A stretch of 64,000 nucleotides of DNA from NCBI GenBank assembly GCA_963754335.1, contig CAVWFQ010000004.1, forward strand, positions 186,001-250,000, in the 5' to 3' direction. The position numbers and the translations under genes were made by a program. Positions 50,995 to 59,398 of this stretch are shown piece after piece. How positions within the stretch are numbered: the stretch's first letter is position 1; every line of letters starts with the position of its first letter. The notes beneath the pieces are model-generated. The model saw only the letters and a list, made by a program, of their open reading frames with translations, made no database searches and was not told where the DNA came from. The DNA comes from JBBSDP01 sp963754335 (GTDB lineage: Bacteria; Planctomycetota; Phycisphaerae; Tepidisphaerales; Tepidisphaeraceae).

Positions 50995-52909
50995 CTAGAC
51001 CTTCCGATTCGCTTTGACTTCGGCATGAGCCGGTGCAGCGGAAGACGCCGGGGCGGCGCCTGCCACTGATCCGTTTCCCGTTCCGGCCAAGCCGGGCGAC
51101 GAGCCATCGTCGGTCTTGGGGGAGAGTTGCGTCACCACGGCTGACGTCACCCTGTTGAGCAGTTCGTGGCCGGCGGGGGGAAGCGTTCGCATCAAGCCCG
51201 TCGATCGAGGCGCCGATGCTGGCGGCTTTCATGAACTGCTGAGCCATGCTGGCCATCGTCGCCGGGTCGGCGAAGATCTGCATTTGCGCCTTCTCGAACA
51301 TCGTTCCCATCGACTGGGCCGCCTGCACGCGCACATCCCGGTCGGCGTCGATGCGCAGCTTCTCGAGCTCGAATTTCAAAGCCGCGTCTTCGAATTCCTG
51401 CTTGTTGGAGAGGCTTTGGCGCTCGACTTCGACGCGGGCCTGTTCGACGCCGACGCGCTCGCGCTCGACGTTCACATCGACCATCTTGATGGCCCGTTCG
51501 CCTTCGGCCCGCTTGACCGATGCCTGGGAGTCGCCGTCTGCGAGCTTCAACTTCGCCTGGAATTGCAGATCCGCGGCCTGTCGTTCGGCCTCGGCTTTCT
51601 TGACGGCCATATAGGCCTGCACATCGGCGACGGTCTCCTCGCGCATCTTGTTTTCCTGGATGACCTGCTTGGCTGCGATCAATTTCTTGCTGGCCTCGCG
51701 GTCGGCTTCGCTGGTCACCTGCACAGTGATCACCCTTTGCTTCGCTGATTCGCGTTCGGATTCGGCCACCAGCACGCCGGCTTGCGCCGTGGCGCGCTCC
51801 TGTTCCTTCTGTGCGACGGCTACTTCCTTGGCCCGTTCGGCCACTTCGATAGCCTGCTTCTTCTGAATTTCGGACGTCTCCTGCTCGCGAAGCTTCGCGA
51901 TGAGGGCCAGTTTCCTGGCGATGTTCGCCTGTTCGACCGTGAGCGCTCGCTGCACTTCGGTGGTTTCGACCGCCTGCGTCTTTTCGATCTCGCGCCGGGC
52001 CACGGCCTCGTCCTGCTCGATCTTGAATGACGCCACCTCGCGTTCGCGGGCGGCGCGGACATTGGCGACTTTCATTTTCTGGTCGGCCTCGAATTCCGCC
52101 TGATCGCGCTGGAGCTCAAGGATTTTCTTGGTCGTAAAGACGTTTTTCTCCGCCACGGCCCGTTCCGCCTCGCGCTCGATCACGTTGCGTTCGATGCGGG
52201 CCTTCTGGGTAATTTCGGCGATTTTGCGAAGGCCCTGGGCGTCGAAAACGTTTCGCTCCTGCAAAGCGGCCGGGTCGGTCTGGTCGAGCGACGATATGGT
52301 GACCGATTCGAGCGTCAGACCGTTGCTCGCCAGATCGTGGGTCACGATCTCCTGGACGGCGCTGGCGAATTCATCGCGCTTGGCATGGAGTTCGACCAGA
52401 TCCTTCGTGGCGGCCACGGTGCGCAATGCGCTGACCAGCTTTTCCTGGACCAGCTCGCTCACCGCGTCGGGCTGCACGTTGCGTCCTCCAAGCGAACGGG
52501 CCGCCTGGAGGATATGGTCGGCGTTTGCGTCCACCTTGATGTAAAACTCCGCCGACAGATCGACGCGGAGATTGTCGCGTGTGATGAGCGCATGAGGTCC
52601 GCGGCGTTCGACGTTCAGACGCATCGTCTCCAGCGAAACGGGGATGACGTGATGAACGACAGGCAAAACGATCGTTCCGCCATCCCGGTACACGCCTACC
52701 CCGCCCATGCCGGTGCGGACGAAAGCCATGTTGGCTGACGCCTTGCGGTAGAGGTTCTTGACGACGGCCATGATTGCCGCGAAGAACATCACCACGCATC
52801 CGATGCAGAGAAGTACGAATTTCCCGCTGGGCGCCATGGATCCCATCGGCGCTACCCACGGACCAATCGCTAACGCTGCCCCGATGATGAAGAAAAGGAT
52901 GATGAGCAT
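50995..52909 (-). CDS. Flotillin (YqiK-type SPFH protein), frameshifted near the C-terminus
   Basis: The N-terminus has two hydrophobic segments (MLIILFFIIGAALAIG and FVLLCIGCVVMFFAAIMAVV). The SPFH/PHB domain is at about 55-215 (RTGMGGVGVYRDGGTIVLPV, LRVDLSAEFYIKVDANADHI, LESVTISSLDQTDPAALQER). A long Glu/Ala/Lys/Arg coiled coil follows (about 225-560). A shift near 51188-51192 leads from GASIDGL to MRTLPPAGHELLNRVTSAVV and an Ala/Pro/Ser-rich end KANRKV*, with TAG at 50995-50997. Flotillins scaffold ordered membrane domains. The NfeD-like gene upstream is the usual partner; the K+-channel-like gene downstream is not. Confidence 0.93.
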
Positions 52910-52942
52910 AGGAGTCCCTCGATTCTGTTTGTTAGACTTGGA

Positions 52943-52965
52943 ATCCGGGCGTCCCGAGCCCGGAT
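52943..52965 (+). repeat. Hairpin between NfeD-like and flotillin genes
   Basis: ATCCGGGC at 52943-52950 pairs with GCCCGGAT at 52958-52965 around a 7-base loop, within the 74-base gap between the two genes. There is no T-tract on either side, so it is probably an mRNA stability or processing hairpin rather than a terminator. Confidence 0.5.
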
Positions 52966-52983
52966 GAGTTGTTTGTGAACCGT

Positions 52984-53718
52984 TCAGTTTTTGGATTCCG
53001 CTCGCACTTCGAACGAGTCCTGCCTGGCGTTGTAGGCAATGAGCTGCACGCGCGCGCCCTTCGGAATGCCATCCGTGTTCGCCGCGGCGTGGCAGGGGAC
53101 TTGATGCAGTTCCCCGCCGTCATCGCGAACGATAACCAGGCCAAATTTCTCGTTCACGGCAAACAGTGTCTCGCCGACGCATCCAAGCAGTTCGTGGCGG
53201 CGGCGGGCATTGGTTTCAGACAGAGGAACGAAACGCACCATGAGCGACGTAAGGATCCGCGTTACCGCCAGGCTCCCCACCGCCGCAACGGGAAGCGAAA
53301 GCAGCGCGACTCTCCAGTCTTCCCGCACCTGGGCACGCATGATTTGATTGATCATGAAGCCGATCGCGCCCCACGAAAGCAGGAGTACCATCAGGAGCAG
53401 GCTCAGAGGAACGCGGCCGATGCCCAGCCAGCTCATGACTGCAACGTGAGCCGGGAGATGATCCGATTGATCGGAGTCGACATCGTGGTCGGTCGATTCG
53501 GAGGCGTCGCCGCCGCCGTCCTGGTCGGCTGATACATCGTGTTCGGCCCCCAGATCGTGGTCGGCGCCGAAATCATGATCTGCGCCGAAGTCGTGATCGA
53601 CTTCACCTTCTCCAAAGGAGATCCCGCTGACCGCGTAAACGCCCAGGTACATTACGGCCAGAAGAAACGGAACGGTGAAGATCAGGTTCCACCAGCCGAA
53701 TAGCCATTGCGTGTCCAT
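52984..53718 (-). CDS. NfeD-like/YqiJ-type OB-fold membrane protein
   Basis: The 244-residue protein has a first membrane segment (WNLIFTVPFLLAVMYLGVYAV). An acidic/His loop is made of about four copies of a six-residue unit (DHDFGA, DHDFGA, DHDLGA, EHDVSA). Two more membrane segments follow (VPLSLLLMVLLLSWGAIGFM and VALLSLPVAAVGSLAVTRIL), then a C-terminal OB-fold (LLGCVGETLFAVNEKFGLVI, HQVPCHAAANTDGIPKGARV, LIAYNARQDSFEV). This is the partner architecture of YqiK-type flotillins (YqiJ). It is the first gene of a three-gene operon. The D/H repeat loop could bind divalent metal; this is inferred from composition. Confidence 0.88.
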   Translation of the reverse strand: MDTQWLFGWWNLIFTVPFLLAVMYLGVYAVSGISFGEGEVDHDFGADHDFGADHDLGAEHDVSADQDGGGDASESTDHDVDSDQSDHLPAHVAVMSWLGIGRVPLSLLLMVLLLSWGAIGFMINQIMRAQVREDWRVALLSLPVAAVGSLAVTRILTSLMVRFVPLSETNARRRHELLGCVGETLFAVNEKFGLVIVRDDGGELHQVPCHAAANTDGIPKGARVQLIAYNARQDSFEVRAESKN

Positions 53719-53967
53719 TGCGACCCCCGTGTGAAGGGCCGAGCTTTTCCGTTCGATTCGCTTACAACTCTAACGAGACGGTCCGAGCTTACCAAGGATT
53801 TACGGCTTATAAGTCAGCGGAAAGACTATATCGATTCACAAGTTCTTTCAGGGCAATCGAATGCCGCATTACGAGCCCGCTGGTGAACAGGGCGTGATCC
53901 CACTGCGGTCGGCAGGTAAGATCGCCGGAGTTGGAGCGGCGGCCTCCTTTTGAAACTGGAGCAAACG

Positions 53968-54915
53968 ATGCGATTGCGAGCGGCGGCATTTTTCCTGGCG
54001 TACTTTTTCGTAGCGGCGAGCTTCGGCGCGAAAGTCGAACGAGACATCCCATACATCCCCAACGGCGATCCTGCCCAGGTGCTCGATCTTTACTTGCCGG
54101 ATAAGCCTTCCGATAAGCCGTTGCCGGTGTTGGTCTGGATACACGGCGGAGGCTGGAGAGCTGGAAGCAAGAACGGGTGCCCGACCGCCCTTTGGGTACC
54201 CGACGGCTACGCGGCGGCCAGCGTCGAATATCGCTTCAGCAATAAGGCGGTTTTTCCCGCGCAGATCCAGGATTGTCAGGCCGCCATCCGCTGGCTCCGC
54301 GCCAACAGCAAAAAATATGGCCTCGATCCGGAACACATCAGCGTTTCCGGAGATTCGGCCGGCGGGCATCTTGTCGCGCTGCTGGGCACTTCGGGAGGGA
54401 CAAAAGCGTTTGCGCCGATCGGCGGCAATGAAGATCAGTCCGATCGCGTCCAGGCAGTGTGCGATTTTTACGGGCCGTCTGACTTCAACACGGTGATGGC
54501 GCAGGCAGCCGCCGATCCAACCAGGAGTGTCATCAAGTTCAATACGCCTGAAGATCCGTACTCCAATCTGATCGGCGTGCCCCTGGGATCGGATACCGCC
54601 AAAGGAGAAGCGGTCAGCCCGGTTCACTACGCCAGTAAGGAGAGCGCGCCGATGATCATCTTTCAGGGAACCGCCGATGCGCTCGTTCCGTTTGCGCAGA
54701 GCCAGGAGCTGGCCGACGCGCTCAAGAAAGCCGGAGCAAGCGTATGGCTTCAACCGATGCCCGGCTCTGGGCACGGCGGGCCTGCCTTCTCACTGCCGGC
54801 CGTCCACGATTTGATGAAGCGATTCTTTGATAAGTATCTCAAAGGGATGGATGAAAAAATCGAGGTGTTGCCGGACTCAGCGGTAACGGTGCCACCGCCG
54901 GTCGTGCCAAAATAG
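53968..54915 (+). CDS. Exported alpha/beta-hydrolase (carboxylesterase/acetyl esterase-like)
   Basis: ATG 53968 follows CTGGAGCAAACG. The signal peptide is MRLRAAAFFLAYFFVAASFGA. The hormone-sensitive-lipase-type oxyanion motif LVWIHGGGWRAGSK lies near residue 65. The nucleophile elbow is SVSGDSAGGHLVALL (G-D-S-A-G-G). The catalytic Asp is in QGTADALVPFAQS and the His in PGSGHGGPAF. It is about 315 residues, normal for the family. It probably de-acetylates or de-esterifies polysaccharide-linked groups in the periplasm. It stands alone, with 368 bases before the next gene. Confidence 0.93.
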   Translation: MRLRAAAFFLAYFFVAASFGAKVERDIPYIPNGDPAQVLDLYLPDKPSDKPLPVLVWIHGGGWRAGSKNGCPTALWVPDGYAAASVEYRFSNKAVFPAQIQDCQAAIRWLRANSKKYGLDPEHISVSGDSAGGHLVALLGTSGGTKAFAPIGGNEDQSDRVQAVCDFYGPSDFNTVMAQAAADPTRSVIKFNTPEDPYSNLIGVPLGSDTAKGEAVSPVHYASKESAPMIIFQGTADALVPFAQSQELADALKKAGASVWLQPMPGSGHGGPAFSLPAVHDLMKRFFDKYLKGMDEKIEVLPDSAVTVPPPVVPK

Positions 54916-55283
54916 CTTGCCGGGTCGAGTCGAGCTTCCGTATGAAGTGATCATGCGGCCCCGTTCAGTCGTTAAAGGCGTCGCGTTCGACACCGCGGGT
55001 AATAAGTCCGGATTGCTCGATCTGTAATGTCCCCCAGATCCGGTTTCGTTCGTCCTATAGTTACCCAATCCCCCAGCAAGAAAATGACGAACCGCGCGGG
55101 AAGAAATACGGGCTGACCCCGGAACAATACTCTTGCCGTTCAAGCGTTCTGTATGTGAAAGTTCGATCGAGGCGAGTTGATTTGAGTTGCGGCTCGTCTC
55201 CGGTCGATTGACAGACGCCGGGCGGACCTATTTTGTTTCGGGGATTTTTTTAGCACCCTTGTTTTTCACCTTTGGAGGAAAGC
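54916..55283. promoter_or_regulatory. Long upstream region of the LEPR-like protein gene, with possible promoter
   Basis: There is no open frame with protein character in these 368 bases. TTGACA near 55208 is followed after about 15 bases by TATTTT (near 55230), a plausible though short-spaced promoter. GGAGGAAAGC directly precedes the start at 55284. I see nothing else I can name. Confidence 0.4.
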
Positions 55284-55955
55284 ATGTTGAGTCACACAAT
55301 GATTGAATCGATGGAATCGCGCACGCTGATGTCGGCGGCGCCGACGCTCTACAGCCTGACGGTCCAGAAGGATCGGCTTGTTGTTCAGACCAAATTGTTG
55401 AAGTTCCAGATCGATGATTTGAGCGGCTCCGCCAAGCTCCTGGCTGACACGCAAAACATCAAGAAGGCACTGGCCAAGGGGGACACGAGTCTCGTGGCGG
55501 CGTTCACTCAATATCGCACGGACAACAAGGCGCTCGGTCTTGCGCTTCGCGAAGATCGTTTAGTCCAGTCGGCCGCCGCCCTGGCGGACCAGTCCGTCAT
55601 CAAGCTCGACATTCTTCAGATATTGAAAGACAAGGGGAATGCGACGGCGGAGACCGCCGATCACTCCAAACTGGCCATGGATCGCGTCACCCTCCAGAAC
55701 GATCTGATCGCGGGCATCAATTCGCGGATCATGACGCGGCAGGATGCTCAAACGACAATCGCCAACGACACGGCGGCGATCGTCACCGCCGCCGACAACG
55801 ATACCACCGATCCCAACCAGACCGCCCTGACGGCCGCGGTCAACGCGTTTTCCACGGACCGCAACGCGAAACTGGCGACGCTGACCGCCGACCTGGGCGA
55901 CGTCGAAGCCGCACGCACGCAGTTGATGACGGATCTGGGCGCCGAGCAGTCATAG
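55284..55955 (+). CDS. Surface protein with N-terminal LEPR-XLL-like motif, helical
   Basis: The product has about 223 residues; ATG 55284 has a perfect GGAGG site. There is no ordinary signal peptide. The N-terminus MLSHTMIESMESRTLMSAAP instead matches the planctomycete pattern (I/L)-E-x-(L/M)-E-x-R-x-L-(L/M)-S-A, related to LEPR-XLL, found on surface and extracellular proteins. The rest is predicted almost all helical, with regular Leu/Ala heptads (VVQTKLLKFQIDDLSGSAKL, TTIANDTAAIVTAADNDTTD) and no Cys. It resembles a coiled-coil filament or adhesin subunit. A strong terminator follows, so it is a single-gene transcript. The export route of such proteins is unknown. Confidence 0.82.
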   Translation: MLSHTMIESMESRTLMSAAPTLYSLTVQKDRLVVQTKLLKFQIDDLSGSAKLLADTQNIKKALAKGDTSLVAAFTQYRTDNKALGLALREDRLVQSAAALADQSVIKLDILQILKDKGNATAETADHSKLAMDRVTLQNDLIAGINSRIMTRQDAQTTIANDTAAIVTAADNDTTDPNQTALTAAVNAFSTDRNAKLATLTADLGDVEAARTQLMTDLGAEQS

Positions 55956-56004
55956 CCGCCGTCATCGTCCCGAACAGGGACGACCCTGTCCGCGCAACAG
56001 AACG

Positions 56005-56043
56005 CGGCGCCCGCTGGGTTACCGGTGGGCGCCGTTTTTTTTT
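56005..56043 (+). terminator. Rho-independent terminator after the LEPR-like protein gene
   Basis: CGGCGCCC at 56005-56012 pairs perfectly with GGGCGCCG at 56027-56034 and is followed directly by nine T residues (56035-56043). It is the clearest intrinsic terminator in the window. Confidence 0.93.
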
Positions 56044-56096
56044 GTCCAATGAACCAGCGCTGCCGATTACATCGGATTTGGCAGAAATGTCAGGAT

Positions 56097-57356
56097 TCAA
56101 TTTCCCGGCGCGGTCGACGGCAACGCGACAGCGCCGGCTACTGCCGCTTGTCCGACAGGATCGCCGGATTTGGTCGCACGCAGCTCTTGCGTCTCAAAAT
56201 ATCGCTTGAGCCCGAGGATCGGCTTTTCGAATAAGTGCCAGGACAACATGGCCGGCAGGAATGCGCTCGCAATCGCCACGATCAGGTAGAGAAAAAAGAA
56301 GAGAACGTGTGAACCGCCGGTCCAGTTTCGGAACATCCAGCGGCGCCAGTTTTCCAGCAGGGGATGGAAGATATACATCGCGTAGCTGTACCGGCCGAAG
56401 AGCCGAAGGAGAGGAAATTCCAGCACGGCGATGAAGATCCGGGGTCGATAGATGGCCGGGAACGCCGCCATCCCCACGACCGCCGCGAAGAGAACCGCGG
56501 AAAGCGAGTAGCCAATTCGCTGAACCGGGAGGCGCATGTCCGCGTAACCGTGCGCCTTGACGTCGACGGCGACGAGTGCCGCCAGGGAAAGAAAAATGAC
56601 TGGCCACGTCCAACGGGAAAGCAATTGGCGCCCGAGTCGAGTCCGAATCAGGATTGCGACCGCGGCGCCGGTGGCCAGGCCGTCCATGCGACACGGCGTG
56701 AGGATGTAGCCGGCCAGCGACGCGTTTCCGTCGGCCGATAACCAATAGCGCAGGCTCACAGCGGTGATGACGACGATCGCGCATGTCGCCAGCAATTGCC
56801 GGCGTGTGAGGAGCAGTACGATCAGCGGCCAGACCAAATAGAAATGTTCCTCGACCGCGAGTGACCAGAAATGATCGAGCGGGCCGATCCAGTCTCCGCG
56901 CAGCGTCATCAGGATGTTCGAGGCATAGACCCAATACCAGCGCTGGGTACTGAGGGTTGCGCCCACCCAGTTCGTCATTCCGCTGAAGATGAGGCAGAGG
57001 ATTGCAATTGCTCCAAGAACAAGGAAGTAAAGGGGGAAGATGCGCAACGTTCGCCGCGCATAGAAATTTCGAAAATAGTGGGGTCGATCCCGAGTCTCCA
57101 GGAGAATTCCCGTGATGAGAAACCCGGAGAGCGCGAAAAATAAATCGACTCCCGTCCAGCCGAGGCGAAGTGGCTTACAGAGCAGGCTATAGTGATTTTG
57201 CTCTTCGACTTCGGCGCCGAAATGGAAGAGCATGACCATCAGGATAGCGACGCCGCGAAGTCCATCGAGTGCGGTAATGTGACGAAAGCGTAAAGCCTTG
57301 ATGGGCGAAAGATCGCTCGCCTGGGAGTTCTCTCCACTCTGAGGCATACGCACCAT
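56097..57356 (-). CDS. Acyltransferase family 3 (OafA/OatA-like) membrane protein
   Basis: The 419-residue protein has about ten membrane helices. The Acyl_transf_3 signature is at the start (HITALDGLRGVAILMVMLFH FG, with the R and H essential in OafA). Also present are LRLGWTGVDLFFALSGFLIT, YARRTLRIFPLYFLVLGAIA and LDHFWSLAVEEHFYLVWPLI with the SLxVEEHFY motif, and FGRYSYAMYIFHPLL. It moves an acyl group, usually acetyl, from the cytosol onto envelope polysaccharide or lipid. ATG 57356 or 57347 is the start. It lies 4 bases after the argG stop on the same strand, so the two may be co-transcribed. Confidence 0.93.
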   Translation of the reverse strand: MVRMPQSGENSQASDLSPIKALRFRHITALDGLRGVAILMVMLFHFGAEVEEQNHYSLLCKPLRLGWTGVDLFFALSGFLITGILLETRDRPHYFRNFYARRTLRIFPLYFLVLGAIAILCLIFSGMTNWVGATLSTQRWYWVYASNILMTLRGDWIGPLDHFWSLAVEEHFYLVWPLIVLLLTRRQLLATCAIVVITAVSLRYWLSADGNASLAGYILTPCRMDGLATGAAVAILIRTRLGRQLLSRWTWPVIFLSLAALVAVDVKAHGYADMRLPVQRIGYSLSAVLFAAVVGMAAFPAIYRPRIFIAVLEFPLLRLFGRYSYAMYIFHPLLENWRRWMFRNWTGGSHVLFFFLYLIVAIASAFLPAMLSWHLFEKPILGLKRYFETQELRATKSGDPVGQAAVAGAVALPSTAPGN

Positions 57357-57360
57357 ATCC

Positions 57361-58578
57361 CTACCATCGCCGCTTCTGCGACGCGACCTTCATCGGCAGC
57401 CCGAAGAGATCGATAAATCCGCGGGCCGCGGTCACGTCGTAGCCTTCCATGCTGAAGCTGGCGAGCTGCGGATCATAAAGCGAATAGGGGCTCGTGACTC
57501 CCGCCGCGGTCGCCCGGCCCTTGAACAGCTTGATCTTCGCCTGTCCGGTGACCGCTGATTGGGTGTGATCCACGAAGGCTTGGAGCGCGTCGCGCAGGGG
57601 ATGAAACCACTGTCCGTTGTAGACCAGGTCCGCATAACGCAAGGCGACCTGTTGCTTGAAATGAAAAGTATCGCGCTCGATGCAGATCTGCTCCAGGGCT
57701 TTGTGTGCTTCGTAAAGAATCGTGCCGCCGGGCGTCTCATATGCCCCGCGCGACTTCATGCCCACCAGACGATTTTCCGCCAGTTGCGTTTGACCGACTC
57801 CATGGCGCCCGCCCATGAGGTTGAGCGTCTGCACGATTTCCTCGGCCGGCAAATTCTTCCCATTCACGGCTACCGGATTCCCCGCCTCAAAATCGACGGT
57901 CACATATTCCGGCTCGTTTGGCGCCTTGGAGATGGGGACGGAAATAACCCACAAATCGTCCTTCGGTTCGTTGGCCGGCGATTCCAGGTCCGCCCCCTCG
58001 TGGCTGATGTGCCAGAGATTGCGGTCACGCGAATAGATTTTTTTCTTCGATTGATCGACGGGCACGCCCATCTTGTTTGCGTAATCGATCGCGCTCTCCC
58101 GGTCGCGCAGTTCGAAAGAGGGGTCTTTCCAGGGAGCGATGATTTTCAATTCCGGCGCCAGGGCCATGTAGGTCAGCTCGAAACGAACCTGGTCATTTCC
58201 CTTGGAGGTCGCGCCGTGGCCGACGCTATCCGCGCCCGTCTGCTGGGCGACTTCGACCTGATGCTTGGCGATAATCGGCCGGGCGATACTCGTGCCAAGC
58301 AGATAGTCGGTTTCGTAAGTGGCTTGCGCTCGCAGCATCGGGAAACAGAAATCCGTCGCGAACTCGCGACGCAGATCCCTGATCACGACTTCGTCGGCCC
58401 CGCTCTTGCGCGCTTTGTCCTCAATTCCTTTCAGTTCGTCTCCTTGTCCCAATTCGGCGGCGAAAGCCACGAGTTTCACGCCGGGATAGTGCCTCTTGAG
58501 CCAGGGAAGGATGACGCTGGTATCGAGTCCGCCGCTATAGGCCAGGACGATTTTCTTTGGATTGGCAGCCGTGGTCAT
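57361..58578 (-). CDS. argG: Argininosuccinate synthase
   Basis: This intact 405-residue protein has the ATP-pyrophosphatase loop VLAYSGGLDTSVILPWL near the start, YLLGTSIARPIIAKHQVEVA and GADSVGHGATSKGNDQVRFE. It also has AIDYANKMGVPVDQSKKKIY SRD, NLMGGRHGVGQTQLAENRLV and GVTSPYSLYDPQLASFSMEG. It ligates citrulline and aspartate to argininosuccinate with ATP in arginine biosynthesis. The stop is 4 bases from the acyltransferase start, a spacing that suggests one transcript although the functions are unrelated. No argH, ARG box or leader is visible. Confidence 0.98.
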   Translation of the reverse strand: MTTAANPKKIVLAYSGGLDTSVILPWLKRHYPGVKLVAFAAELGQGDELKGIEDKARKSGADEVVIRDLRREFATDFCFPMLRAQATYETDYLLGTSIARPIIAKHQVEVAQQTGADSVGHGATSKGNDQVRFELTYMALAPELKIIAPWKDPSFELRDRESAIDYANKMGVPVDQSKKKIYSRDRNLWHISHEGADLESPANEPKDDLWVISVPISKAPNEPEYVTVDFEAGNPVAVNGKNLPAEEIVQTLNLMGGRHGVGQTQLAENRLVGMKSRGAYETPGGTILYEAHKALEQICIERDTFHFKQQVALRYADLVYNGQWFHPLRDALQAFVDHTQSAVTGQAKIKLFKGRATAAGVTSPYSLYDPQLASFSMEGYDVTAARGFIDLFGLPMKVASQKRRW

Positions 58579-58652
58579 GATTGCTCCGAAAATTTCACAA
58601 AGCTGCAGAAGCTAAGGGAGCGCCGGGAAAACGTAAAGCGGAGTGCGTGACG

Positions 58653-58846
58653 AGTGCGTGACAGAATCGTCGGCAGAATTCTATCGCCCTCTCGCAGTAC
58701 TCTGGGAGAGGGTTGGCGTGAGGGTCCTTCGACGATGCTCAGGACGGGCAATCCGCATGGCGCGTCGAAGACCCTCACCGCGCGCCCGCTCCCGGAGTAC
58801 CGGGCGAGGGGGAGAGTTTCTGGGCCGCCGAATCTGTCAGGCATTC
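58653..58846 (+). repeat. Inverted-repeat element, family A (copy 6, full length)
   Basis: The left terminus GAGTGCGTGACAGAATCGTCGG and the right terminus ending CCGCCGAATCTGTCAGGCAT are near-complements. Inside are GCCCTCTCGCAGTACTCTGG, GAGGGTTGGCGTGAGGGTCC, and the paired ACCCTCACCGCGCGCCCGCT CCCGGAGTACCGGGCGAGGG. This is the best-preserved full copy besides 5743-5932. The gap between argG and the SRPBCC gene (58579-58895) holds nothing else I can recognise. Confidence 0.8.
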
Positions 58847-58895
58847 ATTCAAAACTTTTGTCCTGCCGGCGGCCGCATCGTGCATAAAAGGTTTT

Positions 58896-59390
58896 ATGGC
58901 TCAGTATCACGAGTTGGCCGATCGCTTTGTGGTCGCCGCGGATTTGCAGACGACCTGGGCGTTTTTCTCTGCGCCCGAAAACCTTTCTTCGATCACGCCA
59001 TCGTGGCTGAAATTCACGCTTCGCCCGCCCGCGCCCGAGTACATCGAAACAGGAACTCTGCTCAGTTACACGATTCGTTGGATGGGAATCCCCATCGGTT
59101 GGCGCACGCGCATTATCAATTGCTGTGCACCCCGGCAGTTCATCGATCTTCAGGTCAGCGGTCCCTACCGTCTCTGGCACCATACTCACACGTTCGCCGA
59201 GGTAGCGGATGGCGTCGAGTGTTCGGACCGCATTATCTACGCGCTCCCGATGGGCCCGCTCGGAAATGCAATTCATGCGGTGTTCGTTAGGAATCAACTG
59301 TTGGAAATTTTCCACTTTCGGCGGAAGGTCATTGCGCAGCATCTTGGATGGGTGCGCGAGATGACGCAGATCCGATCCGAACGTTTATAA
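58896..59390 (+). CDS. SRPBCC-family protein (cyclase/START-like fold)
   Basis: The 164-residue protein has the ligand-binding helix-grip pattern. It begins MAQYHELADRFVVAADLQTT WAFFSAPENLSSITPSWLKF, with the A-D-x-x-x-x-W-x-F-F-S-D/A-P-x-N-L-x-x-I-T-P motif of this subfamily. Strands TLLSYTIRWMGIPIGWRTRI and RQFIDLQVSGPYRLWHHTHT follow, then a long C-terminal helix (QLLEIFHFRRKVIAQHLGWV). Such proteins often accompany NAD-dependent epimerases (SDR39U1/YfcH); none is adjacent here. It probably binds a hydrophobic small molecule in the cytosol. Confidence 0.88.
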   Translation: MAQYHELADRFVVAADLQTTWAFFSAPENLSSITPSWLKFTLRPPAPEYIETGTLLSYTIRWMGIPIGWRTRIINCCAPRQFIDLQVSGPYRLWHHTHTFAEVADGVECSDRIIYALPMGPLGNAIHAVFVRNQLLEIFHFRRKVIAQHLGWVREMTQIRSERL

Positions 59391-59398
59391 AACGGACG

